From contig OZ251577.1 of NCBI GenBank assembly GCA_965243805.1, positions 3,410,001 to 3,474,000 on the forward strand: a stretch of 64,000 nt of DNA. The letters are read 5' to 3'. Source of the DNA: CATQHQ01 sp965243805. Its GTDB lineage: Bacteria > Gemmatimonadota > Gemmatimonadetes > Longimicrobiales > Gaopeijiaceae. A program made the translations under genes and the position numbers. Below, piece by piece: positions 26,243 through 33,976 of this stretch (within the stretch, counting starts at the first letter, position 1; every line of letters starts with the position of its first letter). The notes beneath the pieces were generated by a model. That model had not been told where the DNA came from, made no database searches, and saw only the letters and a program-made list of their open reading frames with translations.

Positions 26243-27280
26243 ATGGCGGCTCCCCCTTCTTCCGCGTCGCTGCCGACCCAGGTCGCACGAACTCGCGCCG
26301 GGGAGCCCGCGACCTTCCTGGAAGCCGTCGCCGAGGCTCTCTGGGAAGAGATGGAGCGGGACGAGCGGGTCTTTCTAATGGGCGAAGACATCGGCGCCTA
26401 CGGCGGTGCGTTCAAGGTCACCCGGGGGTTCCTGGAGCGCTTCGGCCCGTCCAGGGTCGTGGACACGCCGATCTCGGAAGGCGGCTTCACCGGCGCCGCC
26501 GCAGGGGCCGCCCACATGGGCTTGCGGCCCGTCGTCGAGATGCAGTTCATGGACTTCGTCTCGCCGGCCTACGACGTGATCACCAACTACGTGGCCACCT
26601 CCCGCTATCGAGGTGCCGGACCGTTGCCGATGGTGGTGCGGGGTCCCGTCGGCGGCGGCGCCCGGGGCGGACCCTTCCACTCCCAGAACGTGGAGATGGC
26701 GTTCTTCCACACGCCTGGGCTGAAGATCGTCTACCCGTCCAACCCACGTGACGCCAAGGGGCTGCTCAAGAGCGCGATCCGTGACGACGACCCCGTGATC
26801 TTCGAGGAGCACAAGAGCCTGTACCGGGCGCCGGAGTGCCGAGAGACATTGCCCAGGGAGGACTACGCGATTCCGCTGGGGAAGGCTCGAACCGCCCTGG
26901 AGGGCAGCGACCTGACGATCGTCGCATACGGGATGATGGTCCAGCACTGCCTCGCCGCCGCACGGGAGCTGGGCAAGGACGGCGTCCGCCCGGAAGTGAT
27001 CGACCTGCGCACTCTTCTGCCTCTGGACGAAGAGGCGATCGTCCAGTCGGTCGAGAAGACGGGCAAGCTGCTGATCGTTCACGAGGACACCCGCACCGGG
27101 GGCCTTGCCGGAGAGATCGCCATGCGCGTCAACGAGCGGGCGTTCGAGTGGCTGGACGGCCCGATTCTGCGCGTCACCGCCATCGACTCTCCGGTGCCGT
27201 ACAGCGGTCGGATGGAGGACTACTTCCTGCCGTCGGTGGACGATGTGGTGGCCGCAAGTCGTTACCTTGTAGAGTACTGA
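26243..27280 (+). CDS. 2-oxoacid dehydrogenase E1 component, beta subunit
   Basis: A 345-residue transketolase-like protein. It contains FLMGEDIGAYGGAFKVTRGF, DTPISEGGFTGAAAGAA with the catalytic Glu, EMQFMDFVSPAYDVI, a GPVGGGARGGPFHSQ loop, and the C-terminal domain beginning TIVAYGMMVQHCLAAA. With E1-alpha it decarboxylates a 2-oxoacid and reductively acylates E2. Substrate (pyruvate or branched-chain) cannot be told from sequence alone. It starts 3 bp after the E1-alpha-like stop and precedes E2 by 48 bp. All conserved beta-subunit residues that I can place are intact, unlike its partner. Confidence 0.9.
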   Translation: MAAPPSSASLPTQVARTRAGEPATFLEAVAEALWEEMERDERVFLMGEDIGAYGGAFKVTRGFLERFGPSRVVDTPISEGGFTGAAAGAAHMGLRPVVEMQFMDFVSPAYDVITNYVATSRYRGAGPLPMVVRGPVGGGARGGPFHSQNVEMAFFHTPGLKIVYPSNPRDAKGLLKSAIRDDDPVIFEEHKSLYRAPECRETLPREDYAIPLGKARTALEGSDLTIVAYGMMVQHCLAAARELGKDGVRPEVIDLRTLLPLDEEAIVQSVEKTGKLLIVHEDTRTGGLAGEIAMRVNERAFEWLDGPILRVTAIDSPVPYSGRMEDYFLPSVDDVVAASRYLVEY

Positions 27281-27328
27281 CGCCTCGTACCGGAGGCGCA
27301 AGCGCCGCAACCAAACGGGAGCAGGGCC

Positions 27329-28909
27329 GTGTCGCGCATTGAAGTGCCAATGCCCCAGATGGGCGAGTCCATAGCCGAGGGCACCGTCTCCAAGTGGCTG
27401 AAGCGCCCCGGCGACCTAGTGGAGCGGGACGAGCCGATCCTGGAGATCTCCACCGACAAGGTCGACGCCGAGATACCGTCCCCCGCCCAGGGCCTGCTGG
27501 CCGAAGTTCGGGTCGAGGAGGGCGAAACGGTGGAGGTGGGAACCGTCGTCGCGTTCATCGATCCTGAAGCCACGGCGCCCGCCAGCGGCAACGGCGACGC
27601 GGCACCGGCCCTAGCGGCCGCAGCACCGTCGGCCCCGGATCCAGCGGCCGCGGCACCGTCGTCGGCTCCTGCTCCATCGGCCGCAGCACACTCATCGCCC
27701 CCAGCTCCGACCTCATCCCCAGCCGAGCCAGCCGCCGCCGTCGGGGGAGAGGCCGACTGCACCACCACCAGCGAGGAGCGCATCCGCACCCGTTCCACGC
27801 CGGTCGTGCGCCGGATCGCCGAAGAGGCGGGAGTGGAGATTTCCCAGGTCCCGGGAACGGGGCACCTGGGCCGGGTGACCAAGCAGGACATCCTGTCGTT
27901 CATCGAGAGAAGCGCAGGAGAGAGAAGCGTGCCGCCGACGCCCGCACCAGCCGCTCCCACGCCAGTGCCGTCCGCACCGCCCGCGACCGCTCCGGCCGCT
28001 TCCACGCCCACGGAGCCCGCGCCCGCACCCCCACCGGCCGCTCAGCCCGCGCCGCCCGCATCAGCCGCCCGGACTGCGCCGGCCACGCCCGCTCCGTCCG
28101 ACCCTCCTCCGTCGCCTCGGGGGCCTTCGGTCCCGTCCGATCCCGGCGACGACCTCTGGGAACGCTTCCTGGGCGAGGTCCACCACCCGACCTTCCCGAT
28201 CCGCGAGGGCGACCAGGTCGAGCCCATGACCAAGGTTCGCCGCCTCACCGCCGAGCACATGGTGCTGGCCAAGCGGATCGCGCCTCACGTCCACTCCATC
28301 ATCGAGATCGACTTCACGACGGTGGATCGGATACGCCGGGAGATGAAGGCGAAATGGGCCAAGCGGGGCGCCCGGGTCTCCTATACGGCCTTCGTGGCGT
28401 GGGCCTGCTCCCGCATCCTCCGGGAGTTCCCGATGGTCAACGGCACCCTGTCCGGGAACAACGTGGTGCACCGAGGTTCGGTGTCGATCGGGCTGGCGGT
28501 GGACCTGAACCCCGGCCTTATCGTTCCCGTGGTCCACGACGCCGACCACCTGAGCTTGGTGGGGATCGCCCGAAAGATCGTGGACTTGGCCGGTCGAGCC
28601 CGCTCGCGACAGCTGTCGCCCACCGAGATACAGGGCGCCACCTTCACCATCACCAACCCAGGTGTGCTGGGCACGGTAGTGGGGATGCCCGTGATTCCCA
28701 AGGGAACGTCGGCGATCCTGGGCACCGGCTCCATCGACAAGCGGGTGGTGGCGGTGACCGACCCCTCCACCGGCGAGGACTTCGTCGCGGTCCGCAAGCG
28801 GTCCTACTTCTCCCTGGGCTACGACCACCGACTGGTGGACGGCGCCGACTCGGCCCGCTTCCTGTCGCGCCTGAAGGCGGTGCTGGAGGACTTCCCGGAG
28901 GACGCCTGA
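27329..28909 (+). CDS. Dihydrolipoamide acyltransferase (E2)
   Basis: Three parts are visible. One lipoyl domain carries ISTDKVDAEIPSPAQG with the lipoyl Lys at about residue 50. A peripheral-subunit-binding domain reads TPVVRRIAEEAGVEISQV ... GRVTKQDI. The catalytic acyltransferase domain ends with YDHRLVDGADSARFL (active-site His and Asp). Long Pro/Ala/Ser linkers separate the parts, as in swinging-arm E2 chains. The start is GTG 27329 after AACGGGAGCAGGG. E3 is not nearby. The adjacent lipB can supply the lipoyl group. Full length, 526 residues. Confidence 0.93.
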   Translation: MSRIEVPMPQMGESIAEGTVSKWLKRPGDLVERDEPILEISTDKVDAEIPSPAQGLLAEVRVEEGETVEVGTVVAFIDPEATAPASGNGDAAPALAAAAPSAPDPAAAAPSSAPAPSAAAHSSPPAPTSSPAEPAAAVGGEADCTTTSEERIRTRSTPVVRRIAEEAGVEISQVPGTGHLGRVTKQDILSFIERSAGERSVPPTPAPAAPTPVPSAPPATAPAASTPTEPAPAPPPAAQPAPPASAARTAPATPAPSDPPPSPRGPSVPSDPGDDLWERFLGEVHHPTFPIREGDQVEPMTKVRRLTAEHMVLAKRIAPHVHSIIEIDFTTVDRIRREMKAKWAKRGARVSYTAFVAWACSRILREFPMVNGTLSGNNVVHRGSVSIGLAVDLNPGLIVPVVHDADHLSLVGIARKIVDLAGRARSRQLSPTEIQGATFTITNPGVLGTVVGMPVIPKGTSAILGTGSIDKRVVAVTDPSTGEDFVAVRKRSYFSLGYDHRLVDGADSARFLSRLKAVLEDFPEDA

Positions 28910-29724
28910 GTCGTACGCGCCCGGACCGCACCCCGCGCCCGGACGGCGGTGCCCCAAGCTGGGCCGATCGCACGCTCGCCGTTCGGCAGCTGGGGCACGT
29001 CCCGTACGACGACGGCTTGGCGATCCAAGACCGGCTCGTGAAGCAGCGGCGCCAGGGCGAGGCGCCCGACACCCTCCTGCTGCTGGAGCACCCGCATGTA
29101 GTCACGTTGGGCTCGTCGGCCCAGGACGACCATGTGCGGCTGTCGCGAGACGAGTTGGCGGCTCTCCGGATCGGCCTCCACCGGACGGGGCGCGGCGGCG
29201 ACGCGACCTACCACGGCCCCGGCCAGCTGGTCGGGTACCCCATTCTGGACCTCAAGCCGGAACGCAAGGACCTGCACGCCTACCTGCGCTCCCTGGAGGA
29301 TGTGCTGATCCGCGCAATCCGGACCTTCGGCGTGGAGGGAGAGCGGGACCCGGCTGGAACCGGCGTGTGGGTGGACGGCGCCAAGGTGGCCGCGATCGGT
29401 ATCCGGGTGTCCTCGGGATGGATCACCTCCCACGGCTTCGCGCTCAACGCCAACAACGACCTCGCCTACTTCGACGCGATCGTGCCCTGCGGCATCCCGG
29501 ACCGACCCGTGACCAGCCTCGCTCGCCTCCTGGGTCGCGACGTGGCTCCGGCGGAGGCCGTCCAGCCCGTGGTGTCGGCGATGCGGAGGGTGTTCGGCTA
29601 CGGCCAGGTCGAGGGAGCCGACGGCCAGGTGAAGGGAGCTGGCGGCCGTGGCGAGCGAGCCAGCGGCCGCGTCGAGCGAGCCGACAACTACGGAGACGAG
29701 CCTGGCGGCGCGAACTCCATGTAG
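28906..29724 (+). CDS. lipB: Lipoyl(octanoyl) transferase LipB
   Basis: Transfers octanoyl groups from acyl carrier protein to lipoyl domains. Seen are LLLEHPHVVTLG, GRGGDATYHGPGQLVGYP, catalytic Lys in GAKVAAIG, and VPCGI with catalytic Cys. No ATG, GTG or TTG lies in frame between the E2 stop and the conserved start; the only overlapping candidate is CTG 28906 in a CTGA overlap with E2, with a second CTG near 28990. The C-terminal 40 residues are a low-complexity Gly/Glu/Arg tail that overlaps the 3' end of rnhA on the other strand by 37 bp. Confidence 0.87.
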   Translation: MSRTRPDRTPRPDGGAPSWADRTLAVRQLGHVPYDDGLAIQDRLVKQRRQGEAPDTLLLLEHPHVVTLGSSAQDDHVRLSRDELAALRIGLHRTGRGGDATYHGPGQLVGYPILDLKPERKDLHAYLRSLEDVLIRAIRTFGVEGERDPAGTGVWVDGAKVAAIGIRVSSGWITSHGFALNANNDLAYFDAIVPCGIPDRPVTSLARLLGRDVAPAEAVQPVVSAMRRVFGYGQVEGADGQVKGAGGRGERASGRVERADNYGDEPGGANSM

Positions 29725-30269
29725 TCCCAGAAACGGTCCCGTTCGTCGCGCTGCTGGTTCAGCCACGCCTCGAACTCCGACGGCACGGGACTCGGAGACG
29801 ACGACTGTTCCTTCGCCGCCCGTACCGCCAAGTGGTCCACGTATTCATTCTTCGGATCGCCGGCGTGGCCCCGCACCCAGTGCCAGCTCACGTCGTGGCC
29901 GCCCGCCAGACGATCCAGCTTCTGCCACATCGCCAAGTTCTCGATGGGGCCGCCCTTGCGCTTCCAGTTGCGGCGCTTCCAGCCGCGCATCCACTCCGAC
30001 GCGCCCCTCACCAAGTACTGGGAGTCGGAGACGAACCGGACTCGGCAGCGCACTTTCAAGGCGGTCAGACCCAGGAGGGCGCTGGCCAGGGCCATCCGGT
30101 TGTTCGTGGTCGAGGGGCTGGACGTCCACAGGTCGCGGCGCGTCCAGGTGTCGTCCTTCCACGCCTCGATCATGGCGGCGGCGCCGCCGGGCCGGTCTTG
30201 CTCCCGAAACTGGTTCCCCAAGCAGGACTCGTCGGCGTGGATGGTGATCAGGGGCGGTTCGTCGGGCAT
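29688..30269 (-). CDS. rnhA: RNase HI-like protein lacking the second catalytic acid
   Basis: RNase HI degrades RNA in RNA-DNA hybrids using a D-E-D-D acidic set. Here Asp13 (HADESCLGNQ), Asp82 (VSDSQYLV) and Asp145 (NEYVDHLA) are in place, and the WHWVRGHAG loop with its His is present. The usual Glu of the TTNNRMEL motif is Ala60 (TTNNRMALASALLGL). The N-terminal loop DESCLGNQF also departs from the usual DGSC-GNPG. It has about 193 residues with a 30-residue C-terminal extension. It is convergent with lipB and divergent from carA. Confidence 0.85.
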   Translation of the reverse strand: MPDEPPLITIHADESCLGNQFREQDRPGGAAAMIEAWKDDTWTRRDLWTSSPSTTNNRMALASALLGLTALKVRCRVRFVSDSQYLVRGASEWMRGWKRRNWKRKGGPIENLAMWQKLDRLAGGHDVSWHWVRGHAGDPKNEYVDHLAVRAAKEQSSSPSPVPSEFEAWLNQQRDERDRFWDYMEFAPPGSSP

Positions 30270-30327
30270 TCCCTAGCGCTCTCGGAGGTGGCTTGGCGTC
30301 CGACGCCGCCTGCGTGGACCGCTCGCC

Positions 30328-30351
30328 GGAAGATACGGCGGAAGATACGGC
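30328..30351 (+). repeat. 12-bp tandem repeat in the rnhA-carA divergent region
   Basis: ggaagatacggc occurs twice, 30328-30339 and 30340-30351, immediately before the carA -35 element. It could be a binding site or a simple duplication. Confidence 0.8.
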
Positions 30352-30357
30352 GGAGCG

Positions 30358-30385
30358 TTGACGCTGGAAGGGGCCCGGCTAGATT
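30358..30385 (+). promoter_or_regulatory. Putative carA promoter (TTGACG-N16-TAGATT)
   Basis: TTGACG at 30358-30363 and TAGATT at 30380-30385 are separated by 16 bp. The predicted start of transcription falls on or next to the carA ATG at 30392, so the transcript may be leaderless. No Shine-Dalgarno sequence precedes the ATG. Confidence 0.6.
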
Positions 30386-30391
30386 TGCCGA

Positions 30392-31504
30392 ATGACCGCC
30401 TACCTCCTCCTGGAAGACGGACGCCGCTTCGACGGCCTGCCACTGGGCGCACCGGGCGAGGTCGTCGGCGAGGTCGTCTTCAACACGGCGATGACTGGCT
30501 ATCAAGAGGTGGTGACCGACCCCTCGTACGCCGGCCAGCTGGTGGCCATGACCTGCCCGCTGATCGGCAACTACGGCGTCAGCGACGAAGACGACGAGTC
30601 GGCGCGGCCCCAGGTGGCGGGGTTCGTCGTGCGGGAGTCCTGTCGGGCGCCCAGCTCGTGGCGGAGCCGTTCCACCCTGGAGGAGTACTTGGCGGCGCAC
30701 GGGGTCGTCGGCATTCGCGAGGTGGACACCCGAGCGTTGACCCGCCACATCCGTAGCGCGGGGGCGATGCGTGGTGGAATCGCCCCGGGTGAAGTCCCCC
30801 AGGACGCGCTCCTAGAACGGGTGCTGGCCCAGCCGAAGATGGAGGGCCTGGAGCTGGCGTGCGGCGTGTCCACAGAAGAGTCCTATGTGGTTCCCGCCGT
30901 CGGAGAGGAACGGTTCCATGTGGCCGCCTTCGACTTCGGGGTGAAGGCGAGCTCGCCCCGGATGCTGTCGGAGCGGGGTTGCCGCGTCACGGTCCTTCCC
31001 GCCACGGCGGGCATCGCCGATGTCCTGGCGCTGGACCCGGACGGCCTCTTCGTCTCCAACGGTCCCGGCGACCCGGCGGCCGTGGAGCGAGCGGCCGAGA
31101 CGATCCGTCAGGTGGCGGCCGGGGGGGTGCCCGTATTCGGCATCTGCCTGGGACACCAGCTGATCGCTCGGGCGTACGGCGGCGAGACCTACAAGCTGCC
31201 GTTCGGACACCACGGCGCGAACCATCCCGTGGTGAGCGATCTCCGGGGGGCCGTGGAGATCACCTCGCAGAACCACGGCTTCGCTGTTCGGGGTGGGGAA
31301 GAGCGCCAAGTGCCCGGTGCTCCCGACCTTCGCGTAACCCACCGCAACCTCTACGACGGCACTGTGGCCGGCCTCGCCCACCGAACGCTCCCGGTCATGG
31401 CGGTGCAGTACCACCCGGAGGCGGCCCCGGGCCCCCACGACAGCCGCTACCTCTTCGACGACTTCGTGTCCCTGCTGGCGGCGCGCCGACGGGACGCGGC
31501 GTAG
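30392..31504 (+). CDS. carA: Carbamoyl-phosphate synthase small subunit
   Basis: The glutamine amidotransferase subunit that feeds ammonia to CarB for arginine and pyrimidine synthesis. The N-terminal half contains FNTAMTGYQEVVTDPSYAGQ and GNYGV. The C-terminal class I amidotransferase domain has SNGPGDP, catalytic Cys in GICLGHQL, and His-Glu in YHPEAAPGP. 370 residues, full length. carB is not adjacent on the downstream side. ATG 30392 is the only start that keeps YLLLEDGRRFDG. Confidence 0.95.
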   Translation: MTAYLLLEDGRRFDGLPLGAPGEVVGEVVFNTAMTGYQEVVTDPSYAGQLVAMTCPLIGNYGVSDEDDESARPQVAGFVVRESCRAPSSWRSRSTLEEYLAAHGVVGIREVDTRALTRHIRSAGAMRGGIAPGEVPQDALLERVLAQPKMEGLELACGVSTEESYVVPAVGEERFHVAAFDFGVKASSPRMLSERGCRVTVLPATAGIADVLALDPDGLFVSNGPGDPAAVERAAETIRQVAAGGVPVFGICLGHQLIARAYGGETYKLPFGHHGANHPVVSDLRGAVEITSQNHGFAVRGGEERQVPGAPDLRVTHRNLYDGTVAGLAHRTLPVMAVQYHPEAAPGPHDSRYLFDDFVSLLAARRRDAA

Positions 31505-31514
31505 GGTGGCGTAG

Positions 31515-31543
31515 TTGACGCTGCCCCGGCGTGGGCTTACTTG
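31515..31543 (+). promoter_or_regulatory. Possible HU-gene promoter (TTGACG-N17-TACTTG)
   Basis: TTGACG at 31515-31520 is followed 17 bp later by TACTTG (31538-31543), a partial -10 match. It lies in the 84-bp gap between carA and the HU gene, which supports an independent promoter. Confidence 0.4.
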
Positions 31544-31588
31544 TCTTGATGAATCGTCCCCTCTGCAACCCCCCCTGGATGACCGCCT

Positions 31589-32062
31589 ATGACGAAAGCC
31601 CAGCTCGTGGAACAGGTCGCCGACGCGATCGGGCCCGGCGTCACCAAGCGGGACTGCGCCTTGGTCGTGGACGGCTTCCTCAACGCGGTGAAGCGAGCCC
31701 TTGCCGAGGGCGACAGCATCGAGCTTCGGGGCTTCGGCAGCTTCAAGGTTCGGGAGCAGAAGGCGCGCAAGGCTCGCAACCCGAAAACCGGCGAGCCCGT
31801 ACAGGTCCCGGCGCGCTCGGTCCCGTCGTTCAAGCCGTCCAAGCTCTGGCGGGACAGGATCGAAAACGGACCTCCCCCACCGGAGTTGCCTCCCACGCCC
31901 CGCTACACGGACCCGGCGTTCGTGTCGTTTCCCGCGCCTGGCCCCGGCACCACCTTCCCGTCCACCGGCCCCGGCGCCGCGTTCCCATCCCCTGGACCCA
32001 GTGCCGCGTTCCCGGACCCCGGCCCCGGCGCCGAGAGTCGGCGACTTTCGAGGGACGATTGA
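31589..32062 (+). CDS. hup: HU/IHF-family DNA-binding protein with Pro-rich tail
   Basis: Residues 1-92 are a standard HU domain: MTKAQLVEQVADAIG, RGFGSFKVREQKARKARNPKTGEP with the DNA-binding arm, and FKPSKLW. HU bends DNA and compacts the nucleoid. Residues 93-157 are an added tail of Pro/Gly/Phe/Ala in which a PGPGAAFPS-type block repeats about four times. HU proteins normally stop near residue 95. The tail carries little charge, unlike the Lys/Ala tails of actinobacterial HupB. moaD follows with a 4-bp overlap. Confidence 0.88.
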   Translation: MTKAQLVEQVADAIGPGVTKRDCALVVDGFLNAVKRALAEGDSIELRGFGSFKVREQKARKARNPKTGEPVQVPARSVPSFKPSKLWRDRIENGPPPPELPPTPRYTDPAFVSFPAPGPGTTFPSTGPGAAFPSPGPSAAFPDPGPGAESRRLSRDD

Positions 32063-32304
32063 GGGTGACCGTGCTCTTCTTCGCCGCCTATCGGGAGCTG
32101 GCGGGCGAAGGCGACGCCGTGGTCGCCTTGCCCGAACGGTCCACGGTGGCCGCGCTGCTGTCCACGCTGCGGGGGCGCGGGGACGGCTTGGCCAAGCTCC
32201 CGGACCAGGTGGCGGTGGCCGTGAACCAGCAGTACGCAGCCCGGGAGACGGTCTTGGCCGACGGCGACGAAGTGGCGCTGATCCCTCCCGTCGCTGGCGG
32301 CTGA
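32059..32304 (+). CDS. moaD: Molybdopterin synthase small subunit MoaD
   Basis: An 81-residue ubiquitin-like sulfur carrier ending in Gly-Gly (PPVAGG), the residue that receives the thiocarboxylate used to make molybdopterin. TTG 32059 overlaps the HU stop and gives the family-like N terminus MRVTVLFFAAYRELAG; GTG 32065 is an alternative two codons later. It is followed by moaE and moaA, its pathway partners. Confidence 0.9.
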   Translation: MRVTVLFFAAYRELAGEGDAVVALPERSTVAALLSTLRGRGDGLAKLPDQVAVAVNQQYAARETVLADGDEVALIPPVAGG

Positions 32305-32374
32305 CGGGGCGAAGGCCCGACCCGCCAGGAGACGCGCCGCGCAGGGAGATGCGCCGCGCCAGGAGATGCGCCGA

Positions 32375-32824
32375 ATGACTTGGAGCGAGATCACCATGGA
32401 CCCCATCGAGCCGGAAGCCGTGCTGGCCCGGGTCGGCGCCGCGGAGGACGGCGCGGCGGTTCTCTTTCTGGGCGTGGTGCGGAACGCCAACGAGGGCCGC
32501 CCCGTGTCTGGAATGGAGTACGAGGGGTATGCGCCAATGGCCCGCCAGCAGATGGCCGAGATCGTGTCGGAAGCGGCGGAGCGGGCGGGGGCGGGAAGTG
32601 CCCGGATTGCGGCCGTGCATCGGCTGGGGGAGTTGACGGTGGGCGAAGTCAGCGTGGCGGTTGCCGCCTCCACGCCCCACCGCGCGCAGGCGTTCGACGC
32701 GGCCCGCTACGTCATTGAGGAAGTCAAGAAGCGGCTCCCCGTGTGGAAGCGCGAGCACTACCTGGACGGACAGCCCGAGTGGCTGGAAGGGCACACGCCC
32801 GCGGCCGTCGGAGTCGTCGAGTGA
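32375..32824 (+). CDS. moaE: Molybdopterin synthase catalytic subunit MoaE
   Basis: Inserts two sulfurs from MoaD into precursor Z. Seen are GAAVLFLGVVRNANEGRPV, LEYEGY-like MEYEGYAPMA, AAVHRLGELTVGEVSVAV, and KKRLPVWKREHY with the active-site Lys residues. ATG 32375 has AGGAG 9 nt upstream; an in-frame ATG at 32366 is less well placed. Upstream, three imperfect copies of aggaga-gcgccg (about 32326-32376) repeat the ribosome-binding site. The 3' end is involved in a 20-bp-period duplication with moaA. Confidence 0.92.
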   Translation: MTWSEITMDPIEPEAVLARVGAAEDGAAVLFLGVVRNANEGRPVSGMEYEGYAPMARQQMAEIVSEAAERAGAGSARIAAVHRLGELTVGEVSVAVAASTPHRAQAFDAARYVIEEVKKRLPVWKREHYLDGQPEWLEGHTPAAVGVVE

Positions 32825-32854
32825 GCTGGCGAGGTGTCGAGTGAGCTGGCGAGG
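32816..32854 (+). repeat. 20-bp-period tandem duplication at the moaE-moaA junction
   Basis: gtcgagtgagctggcgagg is present at 32816-32834 and again at 32836-32854. Copy 1 holds the moaE stop inside a GTGA; copy 2 holds the moaA GTG start. The duplication therefore pulled apart what was probably a 4-bp overlapping stop-start. Confidence 0.9.
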
Positions 32855-33896
32855 CACGGAGGCGCTCGCGACGCCCATCGACCGGTCGGGCGGCCGGGAA
32901 CACGCCGCTCCCGCCATGGTGGACGGCTTCGGACGCCGGATCGAGTACCTCCGCATCTCCGTGACCGACAAGTGCAATCTGCGGTGCGTGTACTGCATGC
33001 CCGAGGAGGGCCTGCCGTGGCTCCGGCGGGACGACCTTCTCACCTATGAGGAGATCGCCCAGATCGTGGCGGCGATGGCGAGGATGGGCCTGCGGCGGCT
33101 CCGGCTGACCGGAGGCGAACCCTTGGTGCGGAAGGACTTGGCGCGCCTAGTGGCTCTCCTGTCGACCGTTCCCGGAATCGAGGACATCGCCCTCTCCACC
33201 AACGCCGTCCTGCTGGCCCGGCAGGCCCACGCGCTCCGAGATGCCGGCGTCGCCCGTGTCAACATCTCGCTGGACTCCCTGATCCCGGCACGCGCCGACG
33301 CGATTGCCCGCCGCCCCGGCACCCTCGCCAAGATCCTCGAGGGACTGGATGCGGCCTACGCCGTCGGCTTCGACCCCATCAAGATCAATGTGGTCCTCAT
33401 GCGCGGCCAAAACGACGACGAGGTTCCCGCCTTTGCCGAGCTGTCCCGCGACCGCCCCCTCCACGTCCGCTTCATCGAAGTGATGCCCACCGAGTCCAAC
33501 CTGGACCTGAGCGCGTCCAACTTCCTTTCCTGCGAAGAGGCGTTGGAGGCCGTTCGGGCGGTGGACCAGTTGGAGCCCGTCGCCGGTCCCCCGGGAAACG
33601 GTCCCGCCACCTACTACGCCTTCCCGGGCGCGTTGGGGACGATCGGCGTGATCACCCCCATGAGCCACAACTTCTGCAGCCGCTGCAACCGCATGCGCCT
33701 GACCGCCGACGGCCAGCTCCGTCCCTGCCTCTTCGGCGAGATGCAGACCCCATTGCGAGACGCCCTGCGCCGTGGCGAGGACCTGACGCCGCTGATCGCC
33801 GAGACGCTGCGCATCAAGCCGGAGAAGCACCTGCTGGTGCAAGGGTCCTCCGCCGGTTCCGGCGGGCTGGTGGCGCTGTCCCAGACGGGGGGCTGA
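32841..33896 (+). CDS. moaA: GTP 3',8-cyclase MoaA (radical SAM)
   Basis: First step of molybdenum cofactor synthesis. The N-terminal radical-SAM cluster motif is CNLRCVYC, after FGRRIEYLRISVTDK; the C-terminal cluster reads CSRCNRMRLTADGQLRPC. LTGGEPLVRKD matches the SAM-binding segment. The protein ends in Gly-Gly, as MoaA requires. GTG 32841 lies in the second copy of the junction duplication; ATG 32916 would start right before the radical-SAM domain. Full length, about 351 residues. Confidence 0.94.
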   Translation: MSWRGTEALATPIDRSGGREHAAPAMVDGFGRRIEYLRISVTDKCNLRCVYCMPEEGLPWLRRDDLLTYEEIAQIVAAMARMGLRRLRLTGGEPLVRKDLARLVALLSTVPGIEDIALSTNAVLLARQAHALRDAGVARVNISLDSLIPARADAIARRPGTLAKILEGLDAAYAVGFDPIKINVVLMRGQNDDEVPAFAELSRDRPLHVRFIEVMPTESNLDLSASNFLSCEEALEAVRAVDQLEPVAGPPGNGPATYYAFPGALGTIGVITPMSHNFCSRCNRMRLTADGQLRPCLFGEMQTPLRDALRRGEDLTPLIAETLRIKPEKHLLVQGSSAGSGGLVALSQTGG

Positions 33897-33925
33897 GCAT
33901 AGCTTCATGTCCCCCGTCTCCTTTT

Positions 33926-33970
33926 CCTGCCAGTCAGATTCCTGCCAATCAGATTCCGGCCAGTCGGAGC
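33926..33970 (+). repeat. 15-bp unit repeated three times before mdh
   Basis: tcctgccagtcagat (33926-33940) is followed by two diverged copies (33941-33955, 33956-33970). The array fills most of the moaA-mdh gap, and its last copy contributes the GGAG near the mdh ribosome-binding site. Confidence 0.85.
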
Positions 33971-33976
33971 AAGAGA

